Positions 21,201 through 25,753 of a DNA stretch of 64,000 bases are shown in pieces. The notes beneath the pieces are model-generated. The model saw only the letters and a program-made list of their open reading frames with translations. It did not search any database and had not been told where the DNA came from. Numbering within the stretch: the stretch's first letter is position 1; each line of letters starts with the position of its first letter. The translations under genes and the position numbers were made by a program. Source of the stretch: Pseudomonas wuhanensis (GTDB lineage Bacteria > Pseudomonadota > Gammaproteobacteria > Pseudomonadales > Pseudomonadaceae); NCBI RefSeq assembly GCF_030687395.1, contig NZ_CP117430.1, positions 3,534,001 to 3,598,000 of the forward strand, given 5' to 3'.

Positions 21201-21686
21201 GGTTTGCTCGATCTTCACCGTGGTCTTGCCATCGGCCTGGGTCTGCTGCGGTCCCTTGGCGTTGAGCCAACCCTGGGTCAGGCTGTTATCGACCTTGAGC
21301 CCGCCATCGCCCAAACCATCGGACACCACTTGAATCTGGCCGAGCGCAGCTTGCCTACCCGCAGCCTGGGCCGCCTGCTGAGCCGCGATGGCGGCCACGG
21401 TGTTGTTGAGGTTGGTCAGCGAACGTTGCAACTGCGCATTGGCCCGTTGCTGCTGCGCCAAGGGTGGCGGCATGCCGGGCTGCGCCGTCGTGGGCCGCCC
21501 CGCGCCACCGGCCTGGGACGCGCCCTTGTCGGCAAACCAGGCTGAACTGAACGCCGTCGCCGCATGGGCATTGCCGGCCACCATCAACAACGCAATGACC
21601 TGGGCCAGCGGCTTGAGCCGCAACATCGACAACTCGCCATCGCGACGTGGAGCATTCAGGTTCGTCTGGGGTTTGCAGCGCAGCAT
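9255..21686 (-). CDS. pdtA: Giant filamentous-haemagglutinin-type exoprotein (TpsA, PdtA-like)
   Basis: A surface or secreted exoprotein of about 4,143 aa, passenger of the PdtB-like transporter. It has an extended signal peptide (about 42 aa, cleavage after GNAHA). A Gln/Ala-rich segment precedes the TPS secretion domain (about residues 130-260), which includes ILNWETFNVGRN, AVLNRVNDPL and MLVNRNGIVFSG, the NRNGI form of the family NPNGI motif. Several thousand residues of beta-helix repeats follow (Gly/Ala/Leu/Val-rich with GGxLxL and DVSGxG units). The conserved C-terminal part (GGSILGWSAQGDINAGRGSK and GTIDAGEAGIRVSGNVNIAA) is typical of DUF3739 haemagglutinins. The ATG at 21686 is preferred, with AAAGGA 8 bases upstream; an ATG 9 bases earlier abuts it. 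No CdiA VENN motif or toxin domain was seen. Its length matches P. aeruginosa PdtA. Confidence 0.93.
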   Translation of the reverse strand: MLRCKPQTNLNAPRRDGELSMLRLKPLAQVIALLMVAGNAHAATAFSSAWFADKGASQAGGAGRPTTAQPGMPPPLAQQQRANAQLQRSLTNLNNTVAAIAAQQAAQAAGRQAALGQIQVVSDGLGDGGLKVDNSLTQGWLNAKGPQQTQADGKTTVKIEQTADKAILNWETFNVGRNTTVDFQQQSDWAVLNRVNDPLARPSQIQGQIKGNGTVMLVNRNGIVFSGSSQVNVRNLAAVAANISDEQFSQRGLYVDATGSQPTFTDAAGKVQVQQGALIETHRAATSTAGGGYALLLGSEVENAGSIITAKGQTTLAAGDSFYIRRGQGTSGNLRSTTRGNEVATSLKPGSSAGTVINSGLIQASTGDITLTGHRVQQNGVAVASSSVDTRGTVHLLNAASDSSGSVTLGQGSATAVLLDAAGGSALDSQRNAGPAGLDGTPNNLISGQFNNLSSVVDRSDQSRVEIVSGGSVDFQNGSITLATGGQVAVSATGRSLVRDGAVIDVSGAIGVKVAMESNSIKVNVQGNEQRDAPVNREGGKLTNNDVWVDVRDLIYVPAGTNGYATDRWYTAGGLLEVGGYLGTRGHSVGEWAAQGGTLTFTGNDVVTQQAAQLNLSGGTLDVQSGYLRQSWLKGPNGRLYELSRAPGDILYTGIYKGYEDHSQRWGQTHYYYNPLIAPRERFEAGYTVGRDAGKLVVSTRNALLEGQIVGEVYQGERQTQAPNLNLDGYQQSQNAVARRAQLWVGSYTPIYDKTSGVINSGLNPTFDQVTVGKVTDKIAAGLDLTSVVGSDRQGKLVLDNALLNGFQLGAVKVAALEGIKVDGALKVADGGDITLYAPQIEMNADLTTRSGRIALGNVLKQIRTDNFQMEDVVLSPATDQRAAVKLGEGVTLNTAGRWSNLLLDGNDRQGLPFINGGTVSVRSSGDIDVHQGSVIDVSSSAAVMANGKARGGKGGDLTLTASTGASSGNGALNLDGELRGTGVSGGGTLKLAANKVLIGNSGSPLEPGTLQLGGDFFDKGFSAYDITGNEGLTVADGTRLDVTMPVYRFGEQALSTGSDAEPADALRRWTPELYQEDAIKGVLTQRRGANLSLTGGSANSSAAGMASTVLNLGKGSVISVDPGQNIDVRSIGQLTANGTLNAWGGRVSLTELSVSDTVRDQVNAQGHGRSIWLGEQALIDVSSRAVTARDMRGQTYGLVRDGGQIVIGGQIDAAKGSTSASELFVVVRDGARLQADGSQAVLDIPGQGRTSVASSGGSISLASANGLYLDGSFSARSGGTGAAGGSLSVALETPYYLKSAVSDRVLKVRELVLARAAQASPLSDTAETSADSLVYGHGRLGVNQVQAGGFDSLSLLSNGLMSVDGDLSMSLGQSLSLYARSFGLSATAPANTRVELNAPHVLMALATGLATTRPSFDPYTRPVVDGGGVSRLANKAVFSVNADLLDVQGSVMFSSKGTVRQADGNTVELERAGFDRVQLRSRGDLRFLAGLSSEGLPTGFTTQLLTPSDMVLQAAQLYPATGVGARVLAGYTGASAPVYDPERSLVIERTTQVTPAVPYSAFGRLQLGSAKIEQGGVVRAPLGLIEVGINDGLGTTDRVELLPGSLTSVSGLGLVLPYGGTVDGQSYQYAGKKVVLLGQGAVLSDYGDLNIGVILGGKSVAAQEGSVLDLSGGGELLGAGFISGRGGSTDVRFNPLVQIGANGGFTLPGLSSNPVYAIVPGNQSQYAPVAPEGGAVDLRVGQQITIGAGVPGLAAGTYTLMPSTYALLPGAFRVEVNGLAGQGSTSSAQQMRNGSWTTAGVLSVVNTGQRNSLSSQVILTSGDVLRRYSQYNETSYAQFAVADAARLGVPRALLPVDAKTLKLNFAKGAADQAFSFKGIGKFAPQTGGYGGTVAVVASNGTALEVVAEGWGATAGFEGVTLNAESLNALNASRQVIGGQFSVLYGQGGNYITPQRVSRSVALREGATLSAPEVFLLADGGELLVEQGAAINTIGRGKAAYDVRDGFIYNLNVKFQNYSLLAASNGLLNVLAPLSGTSGTVNIGGCSLTPCNGVTRIHSEGSIVAASGSSLELDDQVRYGTRHLTLALSNINVGTAQALSNAATRQVLPAGLTLSQTVLDRLLRGDTEYGAPALETLELSASQALNFYGTASLDTFDPTTGKSRLNNLMLSTPAIYGAGSANDVATIRTANLIWNGAVGAPGSVIAGGAGTGAGRLDIQAQRIEFGYGDFTQPGSVTTLDRLALGFANINLSASEHLTANHKGSLAVYQSQGAYDAKTGYAYSGGNLNILTPLLTGEAGSVNRITAGGTVNVTGTTAKPGTVPGLGGELSLKGQSLNLASAVVLPSGKLTLSATDDLTLADEAIIDVAGRTVTFNDVTRYSAGGEVILQSQNGNIRQADSSSIDLSALHNQAGRLSAVALGGAAGVVDLQGRILGSSTGEYDAGGTAMPYLAGSVEIQAQRLGGSGSLSEQFAALNQRLNDGQVFGSRSFQLKQGDLVIGNELKASTIDVSLDNGSLLVNGTVDASGERVGSIYLAAQNVLTLSSGAVLDAHGRRLRVDSYGKIIDSPNRAIVDLTAREGRLTLGNGARIDLRHGTEIALGGAPGMNDGRARGTLQLNVPRLGGVSGGDVAVDASGALDIQGARSISLVAMWQYSDAPLIDVPAASGRPYQVIDQAWLDEFAHKDNTAFITNALGNNDLLQRKLAGLNNSRYRDVLHLRPGVEVVSATADGDLVVQGDLDLSRYRYESLNPHNVLSGVYGSGESGSLTLRAGGDLNIYGSITDGFAQPRASNDDKGWVLLPGIDFAAGDIVVPGTGVTLADDTAFPAGSVLNFDVPLKGATLAAGTRLPVAATLDQPLVLPAGTVLAAAVHDALGNLLFAAGTLLASTQTLEAGTVLGAGSLLGSSATIGSLIWPKGVALPGIADAPHGLTNVLRLNGPLGLSVGSKIPSGTDIKLPAGVESVQLRPEVAGSNWAIAPMLAEGSQSWSLRLVAGADTQAADSRVVQPASARGDLHLADSHYGVFGVPNMVWSEAGSLEFFGDTSMVGQPVDFVGFGDPNLCIDDPSRCEEDGPPGYKPGSQRWSVIRTGTADLELLSAGDLKMDSLYGVYTAGSSANATYAGDPYNQPKALGAEGKVLNDDTGENEQFVDGGVNSVYRAWYPDSGGNLTLKVGGDLIGNAMDVSSSNYGRPNLLDSGYDTVNVGNWLWRQGNGSVATGTGAQPSAWWINFGSYTAAQDPVNADLMVGFTGFGTLGGGDLNVQVAGDAGVLDQMAGSLLEPRSNRRSQGLVLAVGSTGRVGADGSLQLTGGGDLNLRVGGALNPEGLFVNGHLNGAVINLRGHAQIDSGAIGRIDLQYGNAVAVQSPGETRAYDSFKSTRGFATGGLTLMPGDAAFDLTTSGDLVVMDVADPGRAPMMSASRFEDGNTNGSGVSWFTLWTANTAVDLWSSGGNLTPLTFSTATDLAVVYPSILRAVAASGSLYYGKSSELYDRGYNGVNRPALLLAPGVNSELQFMAGDSIYGGDMSVSRSGASSAALATPFRPAFVGIVDGFVIKASNLSADGNFARPDANILPLLAFDTSSASSEWALNVDPARFYALEGDLLAVATGRSMTSVSTGRWPGRIAYEGAGPVRMMAGRDIVSSSIPLGGSLNENPDVGNYTSAGNLFIHNNPTDISIVSAGRDILYSSFNVAGPGLLEITAGRNILMDDKVSITSLGAVVPGDSRPGASLVLQAGAGLNGADYERFVKAYLDPANQALAGVPLANQDGKVAKTYEAELVDWLEKRFGFSGDTEQARSYFATLPAEQQRVFARDVYFAELKAGGREYNEVGGVRQGSYLRGREAIALLFPTKDVAGNAITYKGDITMFGGAGVHTDFGGGIQMLTPGGGQTFGIEGNAPPSTAGVITQGEGDIQLYAQNNILLGQSRIMTTFGGSILGWSAQGDINAGRGSKTTVVYTPPKRLYDTWGNVTLSPSVPSTGAGIATLNPIPEVAPGDIDLIAPLGTIDAGEAGIRVSGNVNIAALTVVNAANIQTQGKSTGVPMTASVNTGAITSASSAASSATQAAEDVARQQQAAARQNQASVFTVQVLSFGSEQLAPTRDGASRTPEAGYNPNSPVQVLGAGALDESARQRLTEEERGSLTL

Positions 21687-21792
21687 CCTACTCATCCTTT
21701 CGGTTTGCTCTAAGGGGGCGCAACGCAGTGCTGTCAGGCTGCCAGCGTTGGTTATAGGGGATAGGCAGTTACAACCGCTCGGGACCGAACGG

Positions 21793-21821
21793 ATGTCATG
21801 AAAATTTCATATGGCTGTGTT
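21793..21821 (+). promoter_or_regulatory. Candidate Pho box between the DING gene and pdtA
   Basis: Three CTGTCAT-like half-sites with exact 11-base spacing: ATGTCAT (6/7), ATTTCAT (5/7) and CTGTGTT (5/7), separated by four bases each. The site is 106-134 bases upstream of the pdtA start, as expected for a PhoB-controlled promoter. The half-sites read in the + direction, whereas pdtA is on the minus strand, so this is only a candidate. Confidence 0.35.
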
Positions 21822-21840
21822 GGTGCGGGTGCCACGCGAA

Positions 21841-21870
21841 GATCAACAACGACCCCGGTCATTGCTGATT
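21841..21870 (-). terminator. Degenerate terminator-like hairpin after DING gene 1
   Basis: An imperfect 14-bp inverted repeat 27 bases past the stop codon. Its two internal mismatches become G-U wobble pairs only in the minus-strand transcript, so the structure is kept on the strand of the gene. It is the diverged copy of the perfect hairpin at 23164-23193. There is no clear T run. Confidence 0.55.
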
Positions 21871-21896
21871 GATGTTGTGGATCGCTCCAAAGTGGT

Positions 21897-23066
21897 TTAC
21901 ATCGGACGACCGATGCCGTTGCAGACGTTGGGGTTGCCAACGCTTAACGGGTTGGTAGCCGACCAGAAGGTGGTCTGAACCGCCAGTTTCCAAGCGGGTG
22001 GCAATGGAACCAAGCGGTTAGCGGTGATAGCGGGGTCATTGCTGACGGGAGGGTGCGGGATGTAATGGCGACGGAGGAAGTCTCTTACTTGCGCGCTCTG
22101 GGTGGGGTCGGCATAGCACTGGCTGAAGATCAAGTTAGTGAAACCCAGGATCGGGTAGCCTGTGGTCGGGTACGCCACGACGCTTGGATCGTTGGGGTTG
22201 GTGGTTGCCGCAAATATCGGCACCCAGGCGTTTGGGTTGGCACGGTTGGCAACAGCGGGATAGGGAATCGAGGTGATGGCTGCCTTGACGTTCGCTGGTG
22301 CTGGAGAAACACCTGCAACTTGAGCCACTTTTGTCGCGTCATCCAAACCGGCCAACGTCGACGCCGCATAGGCGGGACTCATATAGGTGATACGACCTTG
22401 ACCCGCGTTAACCGCATTCATGACACCTTGGCTACCGTTTGCTGATACCGCACCGGCTGGCAAGCTGCCGCTATAGCTGGAAGCGAAGTTGGTGGTGACG
22501 GCGAACGTCCCGGTTTCGGCGCACTTGGCATTCAGGAAACGGGTAAACAGCTCCGTAGTGCCACTGGAACCTTGAGGATAAACAACGGTAATCGCGCCGG
22601 TACGGCCTGCACCGGTGATCTGGCTCCAGTCAGTAAGCCGTCCGGAGAAGATGCCGCACAGTTGATTAACGCTCAAATCGACATTAGCAGTCCCTGCTTT
22701 ATTAAAAGGAATAGCAATCGACGTGGCTGCCGACGGTATCTGGATCAATGGCCCCCAGGTCGCACCGTGAGCGCTGACGTAGGTATTCAGTTCGGTAGCG
22801 GTGAGCTTCGAGTCGCTAGCAGCCCAGTGCACATTTTTGCTGGTGTCGCCTGGCACGAACCGGGAGTAGTCGTTGCTCAGGAACGCTGCCTTGCCAGCTC
22901 CACTGCCCACACCGATGTAAGGTGCAAAACCGGCGGTCAACACGCCGGGCGTTTGGTAAAGCAGCTGAGGCAAAGTAGCGCCGCCACCATTGACATCTGC
23001 CATAGCCAACGGCGCGCATATACCACTGCACAACAATGCTACAGCCTTGGAGAAATGATTGAGCAT
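21897..23066 (-). CDS. DING/PstS-like secreted phosphate-binding protein (copy 1)
   Basis: A 389-aa exported protein with a signal peptide ending PLAMA and mature N-terminus DVNGGGATLPQ, a variant of the DING signature. It is clearly paralogous over its whole length to the downstream-encoded copy 2. It shares PFNKAGTANVDLSVNQLCGIF, cited here as PFNKAGTANVD and LCGIFSGRLTDWSQI, the phosphate-ligand loop SSGTTELFTRFLNAKCAE, and NVCNGIGRPM at the end. Family members bind phosphate like PstS, and some have been described as low-molecular-weight alkaline phosphatases. The ATG at 23066 has AGGAG 7 bases upstream. It is the likely PA0689 counterpart and a probable Hxc substrate (inferred from context). 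Confidence 0.88.
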   Translation of the reverse strand: MLNHFSKAVALLCSGICAPLAMADVNGGGATLPQLLYQTPGVLTAGFAPYIGVGSGAGKAAFLSNDYSRFVPGDTSKNVHWAASDSKLTATELNTYVSAHGATWGPLIQIPSAATSIAIPFNKAGTANVDLSVNQLCGIFSGRLTDWSQITGAGRTGAITVVYPQGSSGTTELFTRFLNAKCAETGTFAVTTNFASSYSGSLPAGAVSANGSQGVMNAVNAGQGRITYMSPAYAASTLAGLDDATKVAQVAGVSPAPANVKAAITSIPYPAVANRANPNAWVPIFAATTNPNDPSVVAYPTTGYPILGFTNLIFSQCYADPTQSAQVRDFLRRHYIPHPPVSNDPAITANRLVPLPPAWKLAVQTTFWSATNPLSVGNPNVCNGIGRPM

Positions 23067-23163
23067 GACAAGACTCCTGTCTTGGAATGCTGCGCCTGGC
23101 CCGAGCAACCCGAGCTGTAAGCGCAGCTGAAGGGTATGAAACGACCACCGTTAACTACAAAGA

Positions 23164-23193
23164 GATCAGCAACGGCTTGCGCCGTTGCTGATC
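23164..23193 (-). terminator. Perfect 13-bp hairpin after DING gene 2
   Basis: GATCAGCAACGGC and its exact complement around a TTGC loop, 27 bases past the stop codon of the DING gene at 23221. On the minus strand it is followed by TCTTTGT, a weak T run. It is probably a terminator or mRNA 3' stabiliser separating the two DING genes. Confidence 0.7.
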
Positions 23194-23220
23194 GGTGTTG
23201 CGTGTCGCTCAGATGTGGTG

Positions 23221-24393
23221 TTACAGCGGACGACCGATGCCGTTGCAGACGTTGGTGTTGCCGATGCTAAGAGCGTTGGTTGCGGTCACGAAGCTGCCAC
23301 GGATGGCGGACTTCCAGGCCGTTGGGAGCGGTACGAAGCGGTTGGCAGTAATTGCTGCGTCGTTGCTGTTCGCTGCCGTGCCGTTGTAGTGACGGGTGAA
23401 GAAGTCGCGCACCTGCGTGGTTTGCGCAGCGTCGGCGTAGCACTGGCTGAAGATCACGTTGGTGAAGCCCAGGATCGGATAGCCGGTGGCTGGGTAAGCC
23501 ACGACGCTTGGATCGGTCGGGCTGGTGGTGGCGGCGAACACTGGAACCCAGGCGTTGGGGTTGGCGCGGTTGGCAGCGGCAGGCACAGCGACGGCGGCGA
23601 TGGCTGCCGACACGTTGGCAGGCGCTGGCGAAACACCGGCAACCTTGGCGACTTTGGTGGCGTCGCTCAGGCCAGCCAGAGTAGTGGCCGCGTAGTCCGG
23701 GCTCATGTAGGTGATGCGACCTTGAGCAGCGTTCAAGGCCGTCATCACTGCCTGGCTGCCGACCGCGGACACAGCATTGGCCGGCAGGCCACCGCTGTAG
23801 CTGGAAGCGAAGTTGGTGGTGACGGCGAAGGTGCCGGTCTCGGCGCATTTGGCGTTCAGGAAACGGGTGAACAACTCGGTAGTACCGCTGCTTTCACCAC
23901 GATAAACCACGTTGATCGCACCAGTACGGCCCGAACCGGTGATCTGGCTCCAGTCAGTCAGACGACCCGAGAACACGCCGCACAGTTGATTGACGCTCAG
24001 ATCAACGTTGGCAGTGCCGGTTTTGTTGAACGGAATGGCGACCGAAGTGGCCACCGAAGGCACCTGGATCAATGGACCCCAGGCAGCGCCATGGGCCGAT
24101 ACGTAGTTGCTCAGTTCGGTGGCGCTGAGTTTGGAATCGCTACCGGCCCAATGCACATTCTTGCCGGTGGTGCCGGCCACGAACTTGGTGTAGTCGTTGT
24201 TCAGGAAGGCCGCTTTGCCGTTGCCGCTGCCGACACCGATGTAGGCGGCGAAGCCAGTGGTCAGTACGCCAGTGGTCTGGTACAGCGGTTGTGGCAGGGT
24301 CGCGCCACCACCGTTGATGTCAGCCATTGCAGCCTGTGCCGAGCACAGGGCAGCGAGGGTCAGGGATACCGCGAGAACGTTGCGCTTAAACAT
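23221..24393 (-). CDS. lapA: DING/PstS-like secreted phosphate-binding protein (copy 2, LapA-like)
   Basis: A 390-aa exported protein. Its signal peptide (MFKRNVLAVSLTLAALCSAQ..., ending AAMA) leaves the mature start DINGGGATLPQPLYQ, the defining DING sequence. It keeps the PstS-like phosphate-site elements (GSDSKL, AIPFNKTGTANVD, GESSGTTELF). AAGGAG precedes the ATG. It lies next to copy 1 with the same orientation; 28-29 base-equivalent 3' regions and matching hairpins show a tandem duplication. By position it corresponds to P. aeruginosa LapA (PA0688), an Hxc-exported phosphatase, as I recall. The symbol rests on synteny and the DING family, so activity (binding versus hydrolysis) is not shown by the sequence. 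Confidence 0.88.
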   Translation of the reverse strand: MFKRNVLAVSLTLAALCSAQAAMADINGGGATLPQPLYQTTGVLTTGFAAYIGVGSGNGKAAFLNNDYTKFVAGTTGKNVHWAGSDSKLSATELSNYVSAHGAAWGPLIQVPSVATSVAIPFNKTGTANVDLSVNQLCGVFSGRLTDWSQITGSGRTGAINVVYRGESSGTTELFTRFLNAKCAETGTFAVTTNFASSYSGGLPANAVSAVGSQAVMTALNAAQGRITYMSPDYAATTLAGLSDATKVAKVAGVSPAPANVSAAIAAVAVPAAANRANPNAWVPVFAATTSPTDPSVVAYPATGYPILGFTNVIFSQCYADAAQTTQVRDFFTRHYNGTAANSNDAAITANRFVPLPTAWKSAIRGSFVTATNALSIGNTNVCNGIGRPL

Positions 24394-25021
24394 GAAGAAT
24401 CTCCTTTCGTCGTGTTCGTACGTTGGGTGAGTTGCTCGTGCATGACGCCATGGCGCTCAAGTGCTGTGCCCGGAACCGCGAGGGTTGGACGGCGTATGGG
24501 GTGAGGCCATGGGTCAGAAGTTCGCAGCTTCCAGTGACAGATAAAGGAAAAAACCTCGGGAGCCGGAGGTTGATTTTTCGGCAAATTCTCGGGTGTTCGC
24601 GGGGGCTTTCAACGGTGTTTGCCGCGAGATTTTCAGCGGTTTGGCCGAAGCTCGGCTGGAGGGCTTGATGGGGCGTTGTACATGACAGAACGGCGAACCC
24701 GAGGATGGCTCGGGTGATGGTGCGAGGCTTGAAAATAATTTTGTGTGGGTGAACAAAATCTTGTCGTGTTGTGCCATGACCCATTTACAGAAACCACCAT
24801 CAGTGCGTTTTCACACAGACTGTTTCGGGCCATGTTTCATTTTGCTCATGCACAGATGCTTTTGTGGCGAGGGAGCTTGCTCCCGCTGGGTTGCGCAGCG
24901 ACCCCAATCCCGGCGATCGCGGTGTTTCAGACATACCGCATGCCCAGGCTTTGCGACTGCTGCGCAGCCGAGCGGGAGCAAGCTCCCTCGCCACAATAAG
25001 TGCTCTCACCCCAGACTTTCG
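24394..25021. other. 628-base intergenic region upstream of the DING gene
   Basis: It holds the leader and promoter region of the DING gene, with two isolated CTGTCAT/CTGTCAC half-sites on the minus strand (24682-24688 and 24534-24540). Neither has a good partner at 11-base spacing. The REP doublet at 24864-24994 occupies the far end. Small open frames here look non-coding. Confidence 0.6.
24864..24994. repeat. REP doublet (family A, inverted pair)
   Basis: GTGGCGAGGGAGCTTGCTCC at 24864 and its inverted copy ending at 24994 enclose about 80 bases. This is the same unit as near 28.5, 42.0 and 55.8 kb. Confidence 0.92.
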
Positions 25022-25381
25022 TCAGCCTTGCGGATCGAGGTTATCCAGCACCCGGTTCACCGCCAACTCCCCGAGCATGACCACCGATTGAATCCCCAAC
25101 ATTATGTTGCGATGGGGCATGTCCATTAACCCGGCGAACTCACTGAGCATCATGCTGGCCGATGCCAGGGATTCGCAGGCGTTGACCAGCAGGGTTTCGT
25201 TATCGACCTTCGCACCCACGTGGTAAATGGTGCTGGGTTTGCGCGCAGTGTCTTTGGGGGTGGGCGGTTTGAGGTAGTGGTCGAGGGCGCGGTCGGCGGC
25301 TTCGTGGAGTCTTTTCGAATCGAGGGATTCGTAGGGGGAAACGTCGTCGGGTGCCGGAGGATTTGGCGTTGGTTTGAACAT
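25022..25381 (-). CDS. DUF6124-family protein
   Basis: A 119-aa soluble protein that I recognise as the Pseudomonas DUF6124 type. It has a Pro-rich start (MFKPTPNPPAPDD), the SPYESLDSKRLHEAADRALD helix, and a helical C-terminal half (DNETLLVNACESLASASMML ... GELAVNRVLDNLDPQG) seen in this family. There is no signal peptide or catalytic motif, and its function is unknown. AGGAG lies 8 bases before the ATG and is itself buried in an inverted repeat that matches the upstream C4-like RNA. The gene lies between the DING genes and hxcS but is not part of the conserved island in my recollection of P. aeruginosa. Confidence 0.85.
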   Translation of the reverse strand: MFKPTPNPPAPDDVSPYESLDSKRLHEAADRALDHYLKPPTPKDTARKPSTIYHVGAKVDNETLLVNACESLASASMMLSEFAGLMDMPHRNIMLGIQSVVMLGELAVNRVLDNLDPQG

Positions 25382-25389
25382 AGATGAAA

Positions 25390-25431
25390 CTCCTAATTGA
25401 AATTAAGGAGCCGTCACCCTCGCTACCAAAC
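25390..25431 (-). promoter_or_regulatory. Leader target site overlapping the DUF6124 ribosome-binding site
   Basis: It contains a second copy of the two sense segments TTTGGTAG (25423-25430) and CAATTAGG (25392-25399). The latter overlaps the Shine-Dalgarno AGGAG (25390-25394). A local hairpin (CTCCTTAATT with AATTAGGAG) can also hide the ribosome-binding site. Both segments are complementary to the CCTAATTG and CTACCAA arms of the neighbouring C4-like RNA, so translation could be shut off by pairing. Confidence 0.6.
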
Positions 25432-25451
25432 GAAAGGTGGTGGCCATACGC

Positions 25452-25597
25452 GGGTTGGTAGACCGGCAATTAGGACCCGGCGCTCCCGAAGGAGCCCTGC
25501 GCATGGCCACCATAAAACTGAGACCTGAAAAGGCCTGCAATGGTGGCGCTATGCGCCTAATTGTCGGGCTACCAAACCCGATCGCTGTTTTTCAGCG
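25452..25597 (-). ncRNA. C4-type antisense-like structured RNA in the DUF6124 leader
   Basis: On the minus strand the sequence folds into a nested structure. The closing stem is GGGTTTGGTAG (25569-25579) with CTACCAACCC (25452-25461). Stem 2 is CAATTAGG (25556-25563) with CCTAATTG (25467-25474), perfect over 8 bp. A long hairpin pairs GCCACCAT with ATGGTGGC and CGCAT with ATGCG (25540-25556 with 25499-25513). A tetraloop hairpin GCTCC-TTCG-GGAGC occupies 25482-25495. A further 6-bp hairpin with an A5 loop lies at 25583-25597. The arrangement, including complementarity to the downstream ribosome-binding site, matches how phage P1/P7 C4 RNA works. The family assignment is from memory. Confidence 0.6.
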
Positions 25598-25753
25598 ACA
25601 GGGAAACGATATAGCCCGGGCCACAGGCGCACTAGCCGGCGGATTCTGGCGTAGTCGTAGGCAACGACGCAAGAATGTGTAGCCTGAGAGAGTGTCTGGA
25701 GATGTGTGTTAAACGCCTTCGTTTAATTCCCGACCAGAACTCAGCCATGCCTT
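25598..25753. other. Upstream part of the DUF6124 leader / hxcS downstream region
   Basis: Non-coding. It has an inverted repeat TTAAACG-CCTT-CGTTTAA (25709-25726), which could be a weak terminator after hxcS or an operator. The remaining bases probably carry the promoter for the C4-like RNA and DUF6124 transcript. No Pho box was found. Confidence 0.45.

Noticed and set aside
24534..24688. Pho box for the DING gene (CTGTCAC and CTGTCAT half-sites)
   Set aside because: Each half-site is good but isolated, with no second half at 11-base spacing. A matrix scan would be needed to keep it.
24864..24994. CRISPR-like repeated palindromes
   Set aside because: Only two inverted arms per locus and no regular spacers or cas genes; these are REP doublets.
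25437..25682. An 81-codon + strand frame (MVAIRGLVDRQLG...)
   Set aside because: Its sequence is fully explained by the stems of the structured RNA on the opposite strand. No ribosome site precedes it.
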